DNA of 64,000 bases from Rhodospirillaceae bacterium (GCA_022843945.1 JALHMR010000015.1:1-64000), one strand, 5' to 3'. Positions 1-9,120 are shown, counted from the stretch's first letter. A program made the numbers and translations. The notes: generated from the sequence alone by a model not told the origin.

Positions 1-781
1 GGGGCGCGGCCTGGCGCTGCTGCACGCGCTCTGCGCCGCGTTCTGGCTGGGCGCCTTCGTGCCGCTCTTGCGCCTCCTGCCGGCCCATCCGGCAGCGGCG
101 CTGGCGGCGGCGCGCCGCTTCTCCGGCTTCGCCATGCCGGCGGTGCTGCTGCTGGCCTCCAGCGGGGCACTCATGGCCACGACGCGCGTGGCCGATCTCG
201 AGGCGCTCACCGGCTCGCTCTACGGCCGGCTGCTGCTCGGCAAGCTGCTGCTGGTGGCGCTGCTGTTGGCCATCGCCGCGGCCAATCGCTGGTGGACCAC
301 GCCGGCCCTGGCCGCCGGTCGGCGTGGAGCCACGGGTAACCTCGCGAGCCTGATCCGCATCGAGTTGGCGCTCGGCGCCACCATCCTGGCGGTGACGGCC
401 GTGCTGGCGCATACGCCGCCGCCGGCCATGGAGATCCATGATCACGCCTCGACCGAACCGGGCTACGCCGTATGGACGAGCCGGGGCGAACGCTCGCTGG
501 TCCTTGAAGTTTCACCGGCCCGCGCCGGCGCCAACACGGTCGTGGCGCGTCTGCTCAACCCGCGCGGCGAAACCCTCATGCCGCTGGAGATGAGTGCTGC
601 TTTCGCGGCGCCGGCGCAGGGCATCGAAGCCATCACCCGGCCGCTGGCGCGTTCGCCCGACGGCGCTTTCCGCCTCGAGCGCCTCGACCTGCCGCTGGCC
701 GGTGCCTGGAGCGTGCGTATCGACGCCCTGGTCAGCGACTTCGAGAAGGCCGTGTTCGAGACGGAGATCGTCCTGCGTTAG
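1..781 (+). CDS. CopD-family membrane protein, 5' partial
   Basis: The frame is open from the left edge, so the N-terminus is missing; an internal ATG at 59 is not the true start. The visible part (about 259 residues) has several hydrophobic segments rich in Ala/Leu with a His near the first one, as in CopD copper-resistance/export membrane proteins. The last 100 residues are hydrophilic and beta-rich and look like the CopC/YtkA-type domain often joined to CopD. Copper handling is inferred from family resemblance only. Its TAG stop overlaps the TAA stop of the convergent gene at 778. Confidence 0.6.
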   Translation, partial: GRGLALLHALCAAFWLGAFVPLLRLLPAHPAAALAAARRFSGFAMPAVLLLASSGALMATTRVADLEALTGSLYGRLLLGKLLLVALLLAIAAANRWWTTPALAAGRRGATGNLASLIRIELALGATILAVTAVLAHTPPPAMEIHDHASTEPGYAVWTSRGERSLVLEVSPARAGANTVVARLLNPRGETLMPLEMSAAFAAPAQGIEAITRPLARSPDGAFRLERLDLPLAGAWSVRIDALVSDFEKAVFETEIVLR

Positions 782-1485
782 CGAGCCACTTCGGCGACGG
801 TGGTGATCTCGCGAATCAGCTTCTTGAGGATGACGTCGGCGAAGTCGGTGTAGTCTCGCGCCGCCACGACGAAAGCGCCATTGCCGCCGACGACGAAGTG
901 GGCGTAGTGAGCCTCGACCTCCGGCTCCTCGTTGAGGACGGCCAGGCCGTTGATGATCACACCCTGGAAAACGGCATCGTCGCGCGCCGTACTCACTAGT
1001 CGGCCGCGATTGCTCACGCCATCGCCTGAGACATCGACCACGCGCCGCCCGCCCTCGAAATCGCCCCGCTCGAACAGCGTCAGGGCGAAATCGATGGCAT
1101 CGCCGATCGCCGTCTCGCCGCCCAGTACCAGCCGGGGTGCTGCCGCCAGCTCGGCGGCGAAGGCTTCGAGTCCGGCGGCATCGTCCAGCCGGCGCCAGGG
1201 GAAATTTACCGTCTGCTGTCCGGCACCCGACCATTCGAACAGCGTGACGGCAATCGCCTTGTGCTGCCCCGAGGCGATGGCCTTATGCAGGTCGGGATGG
1301 CGGAAGGCTGCCGCGTAACCCTCGAGCTGGAGGTAGTATTCATCCATGTCGACGCTCGACGAGGAATCGATGGCCAGCACGAGGCGCAGATCCACAGGCG
1401 CAGGCCCCGTGGTCACAGGATTGGCGCGCAGCCCTGCGACCGTGGCGATCAGGAGCGTCAAAAGCAGGGCGAGGCGGCGCATCAC
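778..1485 (-). CDS. DUF1194 domain-containing exported VWA-like protein
   Basis: The 235-residue product starts with a classical signal peptide (MMRR, then a Leu-rich core, to about residue 21). It then has a von Willebrand A-like fold with a MIDAS-type DSSSS motif near residue 40, followed by a pattern typical of DUF1194 (GETAIGDAIDFAL, RRVVDVSGDGVSN). DUF1194 proteins are periplasmic or secreted, metal-binding in prediction, with no settled function. It is convergent with the CopD-like gene, and the two stop codons share bases. The next gene starts divergently about 65 bases away. Confidence 0.8.
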   Translation of the reverse strand: MMRRLALLLTLLIATVAGLRANPVTTGPAPVDLRLVLAIDSSSSVDMDEYYLQLEGYAAAFRHPDLHKAIASGQHKAIAVTLFEWSGAGQQTVNFPWRRLDDAAGLEAFAAELAAAPRLVLGGETAIGDAIDFALTLFERGDFEGGRRVVDVSGDGVSNRGRLVSTARDDAVFQGVIINGLAVLNEEPEVEAHYAHFVVGGNGAFVVAARDYTDFADVILKKLIREITTVAEVAR

Positions 1486-1550
1486 AAGAATTCTGTCATT
1501 GGACGGGTACTCTGTGGTGAATTTGTGACACCGTGCCGGATGGGAACACC

Positions 1551-2363
1551 ATGATCGCGATCCTGGCGGGAGCGGCCGCCCTCTACGGCGCGCTGGTGGG
1601 CGGGATGTACCTGTTCCAGCGCGACCTGCTTTATCTGCCGGATACCAGCCGGCCCAGCCTGGCGCGGGCTGCGATCCCCGGCCTGTCCGAGGTCGAGACC
1701 GTCACCGCCGACGGATTGCGGCTTCTGGCCTGGTATGCGCCGGCGCGGGCCGGGCGGCCGACGCTGCTCTACCTGCACGGCAATGGCGGCCACATCGCTT
1801 ACCGGGCCGACCGGGCGCGCAAGCTCACCGCCGCGGGTTACGGTCTGCTGCTGGTCGAATATCGCGGCTATGGCGGCAATCCCGGCTCGCCGAGCGAGGA
1901 CGGCCTCCATGCCGACGCCGAAGCGGCGCTGGCTTGGCTCGCCGGCCGCAACCTGCCGCCGGGCCGCATCGTGCTCTACGGCGAATCGCTGGGGACCGCC
2001 GTGGCCGTGCGGCTCGCCGCCGAGACGGCGGCGCGTGGCGGGCCGGTCGCGGCCCTGGTGCTCGAAGCGCCGTTCACCTCGATCGCCGATGTGGCGCAGC
2101 ATCATTACCCGTATATCCCGGCCCGCCATCTGGTGAAGGATCGGTTCGACGCCGAAGCCCGTATCGCTGCGGTCCGCGCCCCGGTGCTGGTCATGCATGG
2201 GGAGCGCGATCATGTCGTGCCGGTGCGCTTCGGGCGCGCACTCTTTGCGGCGGCCGTCGAGCCCAAGCGCGGCTGGTTCATGCCCGGGGCCGATCATGTG
2301 ACGATCTTCGATGGCGATACGTTCGGCGTCATCGAGGCCTTCATCGTCGAGCATGTGCGATAG
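1551..2363 (+). CDS. Alpha/beta hydrolase, BEM46/YfhR type
   Basis: The product is a 270-residue serine hydrolase. An N-terminal membrane anchor (residues 1-22) is followed by the FQRDLLYLPD signature common to BEM46/YfhR-like proteins. An oxyanion motif YLHGNGG lies near 74-80, the nucleophile elbow GESLG has Ser146, and an Asp in HGERD and a His in GADHV complete the triad. The ATG at 1551 is preferred; an in-frame GTG at 1533 would add six residues. The substrate is unknown. It ends one base before the likely start of nnr, so the two genes are probably co-transcribed. Confidence 0.82.
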   Translation: MIAILAGAAALYGALVGGMYLFQRDLLYLPDTSRPSLARAAIPGLSEVETVTADGLRLLAWYAPARAGRPTLLYLHGNGGHIAYRADRARKLTAAGYGLLLVEYRGYGGNPGSPSEDGLHADAEAALAWLAGRNLPPGRIVLYGESLGTAVAVRLAAETAARGGPVAALVLEAPFTSIADVAQHHYPYIPARHLVKDRFDAEARIAAVRAPVLVMHGERDHVVPVRFGRALFAAAVEPKRGWFMPGADHVTIFDGDTFGVIEAFIVEHVR

Positions 2364-2364
2364 A

Positions 2365-3888
2365 ATGGCGGGCATGGGTTCGCACGATTCCCATTCAGTC
2401 CTGACCGTCGCCGAGATGATGCGCGCCGATGCGGGCGCGATCCGACGGGGGATCGCCGGCGAGCGCCTGATGGAGGCGGCCGGTCGGGCGGTCGCCGACG
2501 AGGTTCAGCGACGCTTCCCCGCCGGCCGCGTCGTCGTGCTCTGCGGCCCCGGCAATAACGGCGGTGACGGCTTTGTTGCGGCCCGGCATCTCGCGGCCGC
2601 CGGCCGCGAGGTCCGGCTGGCGCTGCTCGGCTCGCGCGGCGCTCTCCAGGGAGATGCCGCGATCCATGCGGCGCGCTGGAGCGGGCCGGTAGAGGCTCTG
2701 TCCGTGGATATCCTGGAGCCGGACTGCGTCGTCATCGATGCGCTGTTCGGCGCCGGACTGTCACGGCCGCTCGACGGGCTTGCCCGCGCGGCCGTGTCGG
2801 CGATCAACGCACGGGGCTTGCACTGCGTCGCCGTCGATGTGCCGTCGGGTGTCTCGGGCGATACCGGTGAGGTCAGCGGCGACGCCCCGCGCTGCGCCGC
2901 GACCGTCACCTTCTTCCGCAAGAAGCCGGCGCATCTGCTTCTGCCGGGGCGGCTGCTGTGCGGCGACATCGTGGTTGTCGAAATAGGTATTCCCGACACC
3001 GTGCTCGACGAAATCAAGCCGTCGATCCATGAGAACGATCCCGGGCTGTGGCTGCAGCGCTATCCCTGGCCGAAGCCCGACGGCCACAAGTACAGCCGTG
3101 GTCACGCGGTCGTGGTCGGCGGCGTGCCAATGACGGGGGCGGGGCGGCTGTCCGCCCGGGCTGCAATGCGTGCCGGGGCCGGCCTGGTCACGGTGGCGGC
3201 CCCCCAGGCAGCGCACGCCATGTTCGCCACGGCGGCTGCCGGCCTGCTCCTCGCCGCGACCGACGAGCCGCGGGCCTTCGAAACGCTGCTGGATGACCCG
3301 CGCAAGAACGTGGTCCTGCTCGGCCCCGGCAACGGGGTCGGCGTGCCGACGCGTCTGCGCGTGCTGGCCGCGTTGCAGGCGCACAAGGCCTGTGTGCTCG
3401 ACGCCGATGCGCTGACATCCTTCGCCGACGATCCGGCGCATCTCTGCCGGGCCATCGGGCGGGCCGGCACGCCGGTCCTGCTCACGCCGCATGACGGCGA
3501 ACTGTCGCGTCTCTTTCCTGACATCGCCGCGCAACACAAGCGTGACAAGCTGGCGCGCACCCGCGCCGCCGCGGCGAAATCCGGCGCCGTGGTCCTGCTC
3601 AAGGGCTACGACACCGTGATCGCCGCGCCCGACGGGCGGGCGGTGATCAACGCCAACGCGCCGGCGGAACTGGCCACGGCGGGGGCAGGGGACGTGCTGG
3701 CGGGCATGGCCTCGGCTTTCATGGCCCAGGGGATGGATGCCTTCGACTCGGCCTGTGCCGCTGCCTGGCTGCACGGCGACGCGGCAGCGCGGTTCGGTCC
3801 GGGCCTGATCGCCGACGACCTGATCGAGACGCTGCCGGCTTCGTTAAAGGAACTGAAAGCCCGTACCTTTACACTCGGTGAAAACTGA
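2365..3888 (+). CDS. nnr: Bifunctional ADP-dependent NAD(P)H-hydrate dehydratase / NAD(P)H-hydrate epimerase
   Basis: This cytoplasmic metabolite-repair enzyme restores hydrated NAD(P)H. The N-terminal YjeF epimerase domain (about 1-220) carries GPGNNGGDG at 61-69. The C-terminal carbohydrate-kinase-like dehydratase domain (about 235-507) carries TPHDGELSRLF and the ATP/ADP-site motif AGAGDVLAG. The 507-residue length matches the fused form. The ATG at 2365 sits one base after the upstream stop; ATG 2374 is an alternative, and the open frame further upstream overlaps the hydrolase gene and is not expected to be coding. Confidence 0.93.
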   Translation: MAGMGSHDSHSVLTVAEMMRADAGAIRRGIAGERLMEAAGRAVADEVQRRFPAGRVVVLCGPGNNGGDGFVAARHLAAAGREVRLALLGSRGALQGDAAIHAARWSGPVEALSVDILEPDCVVIDALFGAGLSRPLDGLARAAVSAINARGLHCVAVDVPSGVSGDTGEVSGDAPRCAATVTFFRKKPAHLLLPGRLLCGDIVVVEIGIPDTVLDEIKPSIHENDPGLWLQRYPWPKPDGHKYSRGHAVVVGGVPMTGAGRLSARAAMRAGAGLVTVAAPQAAHAMFATAAAGLLLAATDEPRAFETLLDDPRKNVVLLGPGNGVGVPTRLRVLAALQAHKACVLDADALTSFADDPAHLCRAIGRAGTPVLLTPHDGELSRLFPDIAAQHKRDKLARTRAAAAKSGAVVLLKGYDTVIAAPDGRAVINANAPAELATAGAGDVLAGMASAFMAQGMDAFDSACAAAWLHGDAAARFGPGLIADDLIETLPASLKELKARTFTLGEN

Positions 3889-3903
3889 GGTGACAATCCC
3901 CGT

Positions 3904-5340
3904 ATGAGTGAAACACGCGCCTCGGCCTCCGCCGGCTTTCTCGATCGCACGCTGCGGACCCTGCAGACGGCCTGGCGCGACATCTCGGAAACCGCCCGCG
4001 GGGCGATCGGCGGCTCGGATGCCGTGGCTCCCGCACTGCCCGACGGCGACATCGAGAAAGTGCGCGAGCGCATGCGCGAATGTCTGGACGGGCGCGGCGG
4101 CGAGGTTTCGGCGCGGGCGCGCGCGGCCGAGCTCGGCCGGGTCTATCTCGGACTCGACGGCGAAGGCCGCAAGCGGTTCCTCCGGCTGCTGGCCGACGAA
4201 TTCGACGTCGATCACGGCGCCGCCGCCGCTTCCGCTTCGGCGCTGATCCAGGCCAAGGACGACAGGGCGCGGGCCAAGGCCGAGCGCGGCCTGCGCGCCG
4301 TGCTCAACGCGCCGCGCCTGCGCCTGCTCACCCAGTTCAACGGCCTGCCGGAAGGGGTCAAGTTCCTGGTCGACATGCGCGCCGAGCTTCTGCGCTTCGG
4401 GCGCGAAGACCGTGCGCTCGGCGGTCTCGAAGCCGATCTCAAGGAGCTGCTCGGCGCCTGGTTCGATATCGGCTTCCTCGAGCTGCGGCGCATTACCTGG
4501 GAATCGCCCGCGGCCCTGCTGGAGAAGCTCAGCGTCTACGAGGCGGTGCACGAGGTGCGCAGCTGGACCGATCTCAAGAACCGTCTTGATTCGGACCGGC
4601 GCTGCTTTGCCTTCTTCCATCCGCGCATGCCGAGCGAGCCGCTCATCTTCGTCGAGGTGGCGCTGGTCAACGGCATGGCGGCCAACGTCCAGGAGCTGCT
4701 GGACGTCACGGCGCCGGTGGTGGATCCGCGTTCCGCCGACACCGCCATCTTCTATTCGATCTCGAACGCCCAGAAGGGTCTGGCCGGCATCAGCTTCGGC
4801 GGTTTCCTGATCAAGCGCGTGGTTGACCAGCTCTCGGCTGAATTCCCCAAGCTCAAGACCTTTGCCACGCTCTCGCCGATCCCGGGCTTCACCCAGTGGC
4901 TCGACAGGGAGTTTGCCGCCGGCCTGCCGGGCGTCCTCGGCAAGCACGAGCGCAAGGTGCTCGCCGCCGCGCTGGGACAGGGCAATGCCAGCAAGGGCGA
5001 TCTCAAGCAGATTCTTGGTGATCCGGCCTGGACCCGGAAGCCGGAAGTGGCGGCCGCCCTCGAGGCGCCGCTCAAGCGCCTGGCGGCGCGCTACCTGGTC
5101 GAGGGCAAGCGCGAAGACGGCAAGGCCGTCGATCCCGTGGCCAATTTCCATCTCGGCAACGGCGCGCGCGTCGAGCGCCTGAACTGGCTGGGCGACACCT
5201 CGAAGAAGGGTCTTCGGCAGTCCGCCGGCATGATGGTCAACTACCAATACCGGCTGGCCGAGATTGAGGCCAACCACGAGGCCTACGAGGGTGAGGGCAA
5301 GGTCATGACCTCGTCCGCCGTGGCTACGCTGCTGAAGTGA
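3904..5340 (+). CDS. Malonyl-CoA decarboxylase
   Basis: This enzyme converts malonyl-CoA to acetyl-CoA and CO2. The 478-residue protein has the helical N-terminal oligomerisation domain (about 1-185) and the GNAT-like catalytic domain. Diagnostic blocks are HPRMPSEPL at 239-247, the FYSISNAQKGL block with Ser285/Ser287, and FHLGNGARVERLNW near 416, whose His is the expected catalytic base. It is coupled to the downstream hydrolase-LuxR gene by overlapping stop and start codons. Other genes of the rhizobial mat malonate operon are absent, so the symbol is left empty. Confidence 0.92.
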   Translation: MSETRASASAGFLDRTLRTLQTAWRDISETARGAIGGSDAVAPALPDGDIEKVRERMRECLDGRGGEVSARARAAELGRVYLGLDGEGRKRFLRLLADEFDVDHGAAAASASALIQAKDDRARAKAERGLRAVLNAPRLRLLTQFNGLPEGVKFLVDMRAELLRFGREDRALGGLEADLKELLGAWFDIGFLELRRITWESPAALLEKLSVYEAVHEVRSWTDLKNRLDSDRRCFAFFHPRMPSEPLIFVEVALVNGMAANVQELLDVTAPVVDPRSADTAIFYSISNAQKGLAGISFGGFLIKRVVDQLSAEFPKLKTFATLSPIPGFTQWLDREFAAGLPGVLGKHERKVLAAALGQGNASKGDLKQILGDPAWTRKPEVAAALEAPLKRLAARYLVEGKREDGKAVDPVANFHLGNGARVERLNWLGDTSKKGLRQSAGMMVNYQYRLAEIEANHEAYEGEGKVMTSSAVATLLK

Positions 5341-6434
5341 AGCGAAGCGTCATCCCGGGGCGCCTCAAGCAGCACATCCGATTCTGCAAGTCGCGCGACG
5401 GCGCGCGCATCGCCATGGCCGCGGTGGGGCAGGGGCCGCCTTTGTTGCGCACGGCGCACTGGCTCAGCCATGTGGAGCACGACGCGCGCAGCCCGGTGTG
5501 GACTCACTGGCTCGAAGAGCTGTCGCGGGATCACACGTTCATCCGCTACGACCAGCGCGGCTGTGGCCTCTCCGACTGGTCGCCGCCATCTACTTCTTTC
5601 GAGTCCTGGATCGACGATCTGGAAGCGGTGGTCGAGGCACATGGGCTGAAGCAGTTCCCGCTCTTCGGCATGTCGCAAGGCGGGGCGATCGCCATCGCCT
5701 ATGCGGCACGCCATCCCGACAAGGTCTCGCAGCTGGTGCTGTTCGGGGCCTATGCCAAGGGCGTCTTGCGTCGCGATCCGACAGAGCAGCAGCGCGAAGA
5801 GGCGGAGACGCTGGTGAAGCTCATCCGCCTCGGCTGGGGTCGCGACAATCCCGCGTTCCGCCAGGTGTTCACCTCGCAGTTCATTCCGGACGGCACGCAC
5901 GAGCAGCACCAGTGGTTCAACGACCTGGAGCGCCTTTCGGCCTCGCCGGAAAATGCGGCCACCATTGTCGAGACGCTGTACCAGCTCGACGTCGCCGCGG
6001 CGGCGGAAAGCATCCGCGTGCCCACGCTTGTCCTGCATTCACGCCACGACGCGCGGGTTCCGTTCGAAGAAGGGCGGCGGCTGGCCGGTCTTATCCCCGC
6101 GGCGCGCTTCGTCCCGCTGGAAAGCCGCAATCATGTCCTGCTGCGCGGCGAACCGGCCTGGGCGCAGTTTCTCGAAGAGCTGCGAAGCTTTCTCGGTACC
6201 GCGGCGGCCGATCCTCTGGCGCGATCCGGCCTGACGGCGAGCGAGAAGGAAGTTCTGACCCTGGTGGCGCAAGGGCTGGACAACGCAGCCATCGCCGAAG
6301 CGCTGGCCAAGAGCGAGAAGACGGTGCGCAACCAGGTCTCCAGCGTGTTCTCCAAGCTTGGCGTCAACAGCCGGGCCCAGGCCATCGTGCTGGCCCGCGA
6401 TGCAGGGCTGGGCGTGCCCGCGCGGGACAACTAA
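5337..6434 (+). CDS. Alpha/beta hydrolase fused to a C-terminal LuxR-type HTH
   Basis: The 365-residue fusion begins with an alpha/beta hydrolase (about 15-280): YDQRGCGLSDW at 71-81, nucleophile elbow GMSQG with Ser113, an Asp in HSRHDARVP and a His in ESRNHVL. It ends with a GerE/LuxR DNA-binding domain (about 297-360: LTASEKEVL, AEALAKSEKTVRNQ, KLGVNSRAQA). The likely start is GTG at 5337, overlapping the malonyl-CoA decarboxylase stop. The layout suggests a transcription factor that senses or processes a small ester- or thioester-like ligand; that role is inferred. A link to malonyl-CoA metabolism rests only on the coupling. Confidence 0.83.
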   Translation: MKRSVIPGRLKQHIRFCKSRDGARIAMAAVGQGPPLLRTAHWLSHVEHDARSPVWTHWLEELSRDHTFIRYDQRGCGLSDWSPPSTSFESWIDDLEAVVEAHGLKQFPLFGMSQGGAIAIAYAARHPDKVSQLVLFGAYAKGVLRRDPTEQQREEAETLVKLIRLGWGRDNPAFRQVFTSQFIPDGTHEQHQWFNDLERLSASPENAATIVETLYQLDVAAAAESIRVPTLVLHSRHDARVPFEEGRRLAGLIPAARFVPLESRNHVLLRGEPAWAQFLEELRSFLGTAAADPLARSGLTASEKEVLTLVAQGLDNAAIAEALAKSEKTVRNQVSSVFSKLGVNSRAQAIVLARDAGLGVPARDN

Positions 6435-6556
6435 CCCACGCATTCTTCGGCTATCGGACGGTCCGTGACCCGGCGTGGGACGGCCGCCTCATGACCGCCG
6501 GTGCTTCTCCGGTCCAGACTCCGCACGCTGTCAAACGTGTGGAAGGTCGCCCGCCG

Positions 6557-7486
6557 ATGCTCACTACGCTCCGCTCGCCTGCCGTCGCCCTCGCAGGCGC
6601 GGCGCTCTTCTGGTCCGGCAATTTCATCGCCGGCCGCGCCCTCGCCGGCCAGGTCGATCCGCTCACCCTCAACTTCCTGCGCTGGCTCTTGGCGCTGCTG
6701 CTGCTGGCGCCGTTCGTCTGGCGCGGCACGGTGACGCACTGGCCGGCGCTCGTGCGGGAATGGCGCCTGATCGTGGCCCTGGGCGCCACCGGCATCGCCT
6801 CGTTCCATACGCTCACCTACCTGGCACTGCAGAGCACGACCGCCACCAATGCGCTGCTCATGTTGTCCTTGGCGCCCATCGCCATCATGGTCGGCGCGGC
6901 CCTGGCCGGCATGGAACGGCTGACCGGCCGACAGATGGCTGGGGCTCTGATCTCGATATTCGGGGCCGGCGTGCTGATCACCCGCGGCCGTCTCGATAAC
7001 CTCCTGGCGCTCGGCGTCAACGACGGCGACCTGCTGATGCTGCTCGGGATCGTAATCTGGGCCGCGTATTCGCTGCTGCTGCGGCGCCGCCCCGCCGACC
7101 TGCCAGGACCCGTGGCCATGACCGGAAGCGCCGCCGCGGCCGTGCTGCTGATGCTGCCGCTCTGGCTGGTGGTGGCACCCCCGCTCCCGGCGGCCCTCGT
7201 CTCCGCGCCGGTGCTGCTGAGCCTCGGCTACATCGCGCTCTTCGCCTCGGCGATCGCCTTCCTGCTGTGGTCGTACGGCGTGGCGCGCCTGGGCCCCGGC
7301 CGGGCCGGGCAGTTCGTGCACCTCATGCCGGTCTTCGGGGCGGGCTTGGCCTTCGCTGTGCTCGGCGAGGTCCCGACACCGGCCCAGCTCGTCGGTGCGC
7401 TGCTGGTGCTCTCCGGCATTGCCGTCGTCGAGTATCGGGGGCGGCGGGTCGTGCCCCTCACAGCCGCGGCGGCCCTGCCGAAGTAG
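6557..7486 (+). CDS. DMT-superfamily (EamA) transporter
   Basis: The 309-residue inner-membrane protein has about ten hydrophobic segments arranged as two EamA repeats (roughly 10-145 and 155-300), with the ALFWSGNFIAGRAL block typical of RhaT/YdcZ-like drug/metabolite exporters. The ATG at 6557 is chosen because GGAAGG lies about ten bases upstream and the hydrophobic core begins soon after; an in-frame ATG at 6491 would add 22 polar residues. The substrate cannot be predicted. A hairpin at 7485-7504 separates it from the convergent hydrolase gene. Confidence 0.87.
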   Translation: MLTTLRSPAVALAGAALFWSGNFIAGRALAGQVDPLTLNFLRWLLALLLLAPFVWRGTVTHWPALVREWRLIVALGATGIASFHTLTYLALQSTTATNALLMLSLAPIAIMVGAALAGMERLTGRQMAGALISIFGAGVLITRGRLDNLLALGVNDGDLLMLLGIVIWAAYSLLLRRRPADLPGPVAMTGSAAAAVLLMLPLWLVVAPPLPAALVSAPVLLSLGYIALFASAIAFLLWSYGVARLGPGRAGQFVHLMPVFGAGLAFAVLGEVPTPAQLVGALLVLSGIAVVEYRGRRVVPLTAAAALPK

Positions 7487-7504
7487 CGACTACTTGCAGT
7501 CGCT
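7485..7504. terminator. Bidirectional hairpin between convergent genes
   Basis: There is a perfect 7-bp inverted repeat, AGCGACT / AGTCGCT, with a 6-base loop, starting inside the stop codon of the DMT gene and ending 2 bases before the stop of the minus-strand gene. There is no long T-run, so a terminator role is inferred from position. Confidence 0.4.
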
Positions 7505-7506
7505 TC

Positions 7507-8499
7507 CTACTTGCAATCTCCGGGCGCCGGCGGCGTGCTGGTGACGAAGCGCAGGATGCAAGGGCCGAAGCGAGCATTGAATTTCTCGTTCGCTCCCGCG
7601 CCGTGCCCGGGCAGCTCTGCCGGGTGCTCGATGAAATAGAGCGGCACGGATGAGCCGCCGAGAATGTCCTTCACATCCGCGAAACGACCGCCCGGGTCGA
7701 AAGCATCACCCTCGAATAGAGTGATCACGACCGGCACGTCGGTGGCGTTGCGCGCACGAACGTCGCGCATAAGTTGGCGGAAATCCTGGCGGGCCTCGCG
7801 CGACGGAGGGTCGCCATGCTTGGCCGGGACCGTGGCGATGACCGCGTCGGCCTTCACGCCTTTGCCCAGAGCGGCCAGCGACGACCAGGCGCCGTGCGAT
7901 TGGCCGACGAGAATGACTTTGCTGTAGCCGGCGGCTTTGGCGGCGTCGACCGCGACGAGCATGTCGTTGATATCGGACTCGGTCTGCGCCCATTCGCGGT
8001 TGAAGCGATAGACGTCCCAGCCGGCCGCCAGGAAGCGGCTCACATAGGGGTGCGGCATGCCTTGCGTCGCGTCGACGCCGCGGCGGTAGCCATGGCTCCA
8101 GACGACCAGCCCCTTGGACTTCTGCGGCCCCTTCACGGGAACATAGTCACTGGGGATGAAGCGGCCGAGCTTCGGCGCCTCGGCATAGCGCGGGAGGCTG
8201 GTCGGGTCCTTGCCCCAGACGACGTAGCCGTTCAGGGAGTAGGGTTTGCACGGGCCTTTGGCGTCGCGCTTCTGGCAATTCTCCATTGCCGTCTTCATTG
8301 CATTCTCGACGGCGGAACTGCCCCAGCCGGCGCCGTAGCCACCGTTCTCGCTGATCGCGAAGACCCGGTGGAGGCCCTGGTTGAGGTAATTACGATAGGA
8401 GCGCTGGCCCTCATCGTTGATATGCGGCACGCGCTCCTGCGCCAAGCACGGCGCGGTGGCGGCCAAGCTCACGGCCGCAACGACAGCACGAAACATCAT
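7507..8499 (-). CDS. Exported alpha/beta hydrolase-family protein
   Basis: The 330-residue protein has an N-terminal signal peptide (MMFRAVVAAVSLA, ending near the ALAQ-like CLAQ at about residue 20), so it is probably periplasmic. The mature part has two Cys (QKRDAKGPC and further upstream), a VVWSHGYRRG oxyanion-type block and a GQSHG nucleophile elbow. A late Asp (EGDAFDPGG) and His (LPGHGAG) are plausible triad members. The start at 8499 is supported by an upstream AAGGGGA; a longer frame from 8544 would add 15 residues before the signal peptide. The substrate is unknown. Confidence 0.7.
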   Translation of the reverse strand: MMFRAVVAAVSLAATAPCLAQERVPHINDEGQRSYRNYLNQGLHRVFAISENGGYGAGWGSSAVENAMKTAMENCQKRDAKGPCKPYSLNGYVVWGKDPTSLPRYAEAPKLGRFIPSDYVPVKGPQKSKGLVVWSHGYRRGVDATQGMPHPYVSRFLAAGWDVYRFNREWAQTESDINDMLVAVDAAKAAGYSKVILVGQSHGAWSSLAALGKGVKADAVIATVPAKHGDPPSREARQDFRQLMRDVRARNATDVPVVITLFEGDAFDPGGRFADVKDILGGSSVPLYFIEHPAELPGHGAGANEKFNARFGPCILRFVTSTPPAPGDCK

Positions 8500-8571
8500 G
8501 GCTTCCCCTTGACCCGCGGCTTGCAACCGGAAGGAGAGTACCATGGTTGTCGCCGTCGGCTGTGACGGCCG

Positions 8572-9096
8572 TCACCCGGCCCGCCGGCGCATCTTCCGCA
8601 CCGGCTTGGTCTCGGGCAGATCCTCGGGCAGAGGCAGCTCGCTGCCGTGCTTCACCGCGCGTAGGGCGAAGCTCGACTTGATGCTGGCGATGCCGCGGAT
8701 GCGCGTCAGGTGATCCATAAGGAAGCGCTCGTAGGCGGCGAGGTCCGGCACCACGACGCGCAGCAGGTAGTCGGCGTCGCCGGTCATCAGGTAGCACTCC
8801 ATGACTTCCGGCCGGCGCCGCACGGCGGCCTCGAAGGATTCGAGGGCCACCTCGATCTGCTTTTCCAGCGAGACGTGGATGAACACGCTGACCCGCAGGC
8901 CGACGCTCGCCGGGTCGACGAGTGCCTGGTAGCCGGTGATCACGCCGGCTTCTTCCAGGGCCCGCACGCGTCGCCAGGCCGGTGAGACCGACAGGCCGAC
9001 CTTCTGGGCGAGCTCCGCCGTGGAGAGGCGCGCGTTCTGCTGCAGGAACTGCAGAATCCGCCGGTCGATGCCATCGAGAGATTGGGAACGATCCAT
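8572..9096 (-). CDS. Lrp/AsnC-family transcriptional regulator
   Basis: The 174-residue protein has an N-terminal winged HTH (about 5-60; DRRILQFLQQNARLS, SVSPAWRRVRALEE) and a RAM/ligand-binding domain (about 65-150; VMECYLMTGDADYLL). A basic tail (RKMRRRAG) is unusual but minor. It is transcribed divergently from the E1 gene at 9196. This pairing resembles mdeR-mdeB of Pseudomonas, where an Lrp-type protein controls genes for methionine-derived 2-oxobutyrate breakdown. Regulation of the E1 gene and of itself through the 99-base gap is likely, but inferred. Confidence 0.9.
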   Translation of the reverse strand: MDRSQSLDGIDRRILQFLQQNARLSTAELAQKVGLSVSPAWRRVRALEEAGVITGYQALVDPASVGLRVSVFIHVSLEKQIEVALESFEAAVRRRPEVMECYLMTGDADYLLRVVVPDLAAYERFLMDHLTRIRGIASIKSSFALRAVKHGSELPLPEDLPETKPVRKMRRRAG

Positions 9097-9120
9097 GCTT
9101 AAAAAGCCAGGTTCAGGGAA

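Noticed and set aside
2761-3774. Antisense frame opposite nnr
   Set aside because: Low-complexity Arg/Gly-rich shadow of a well-supported gene.
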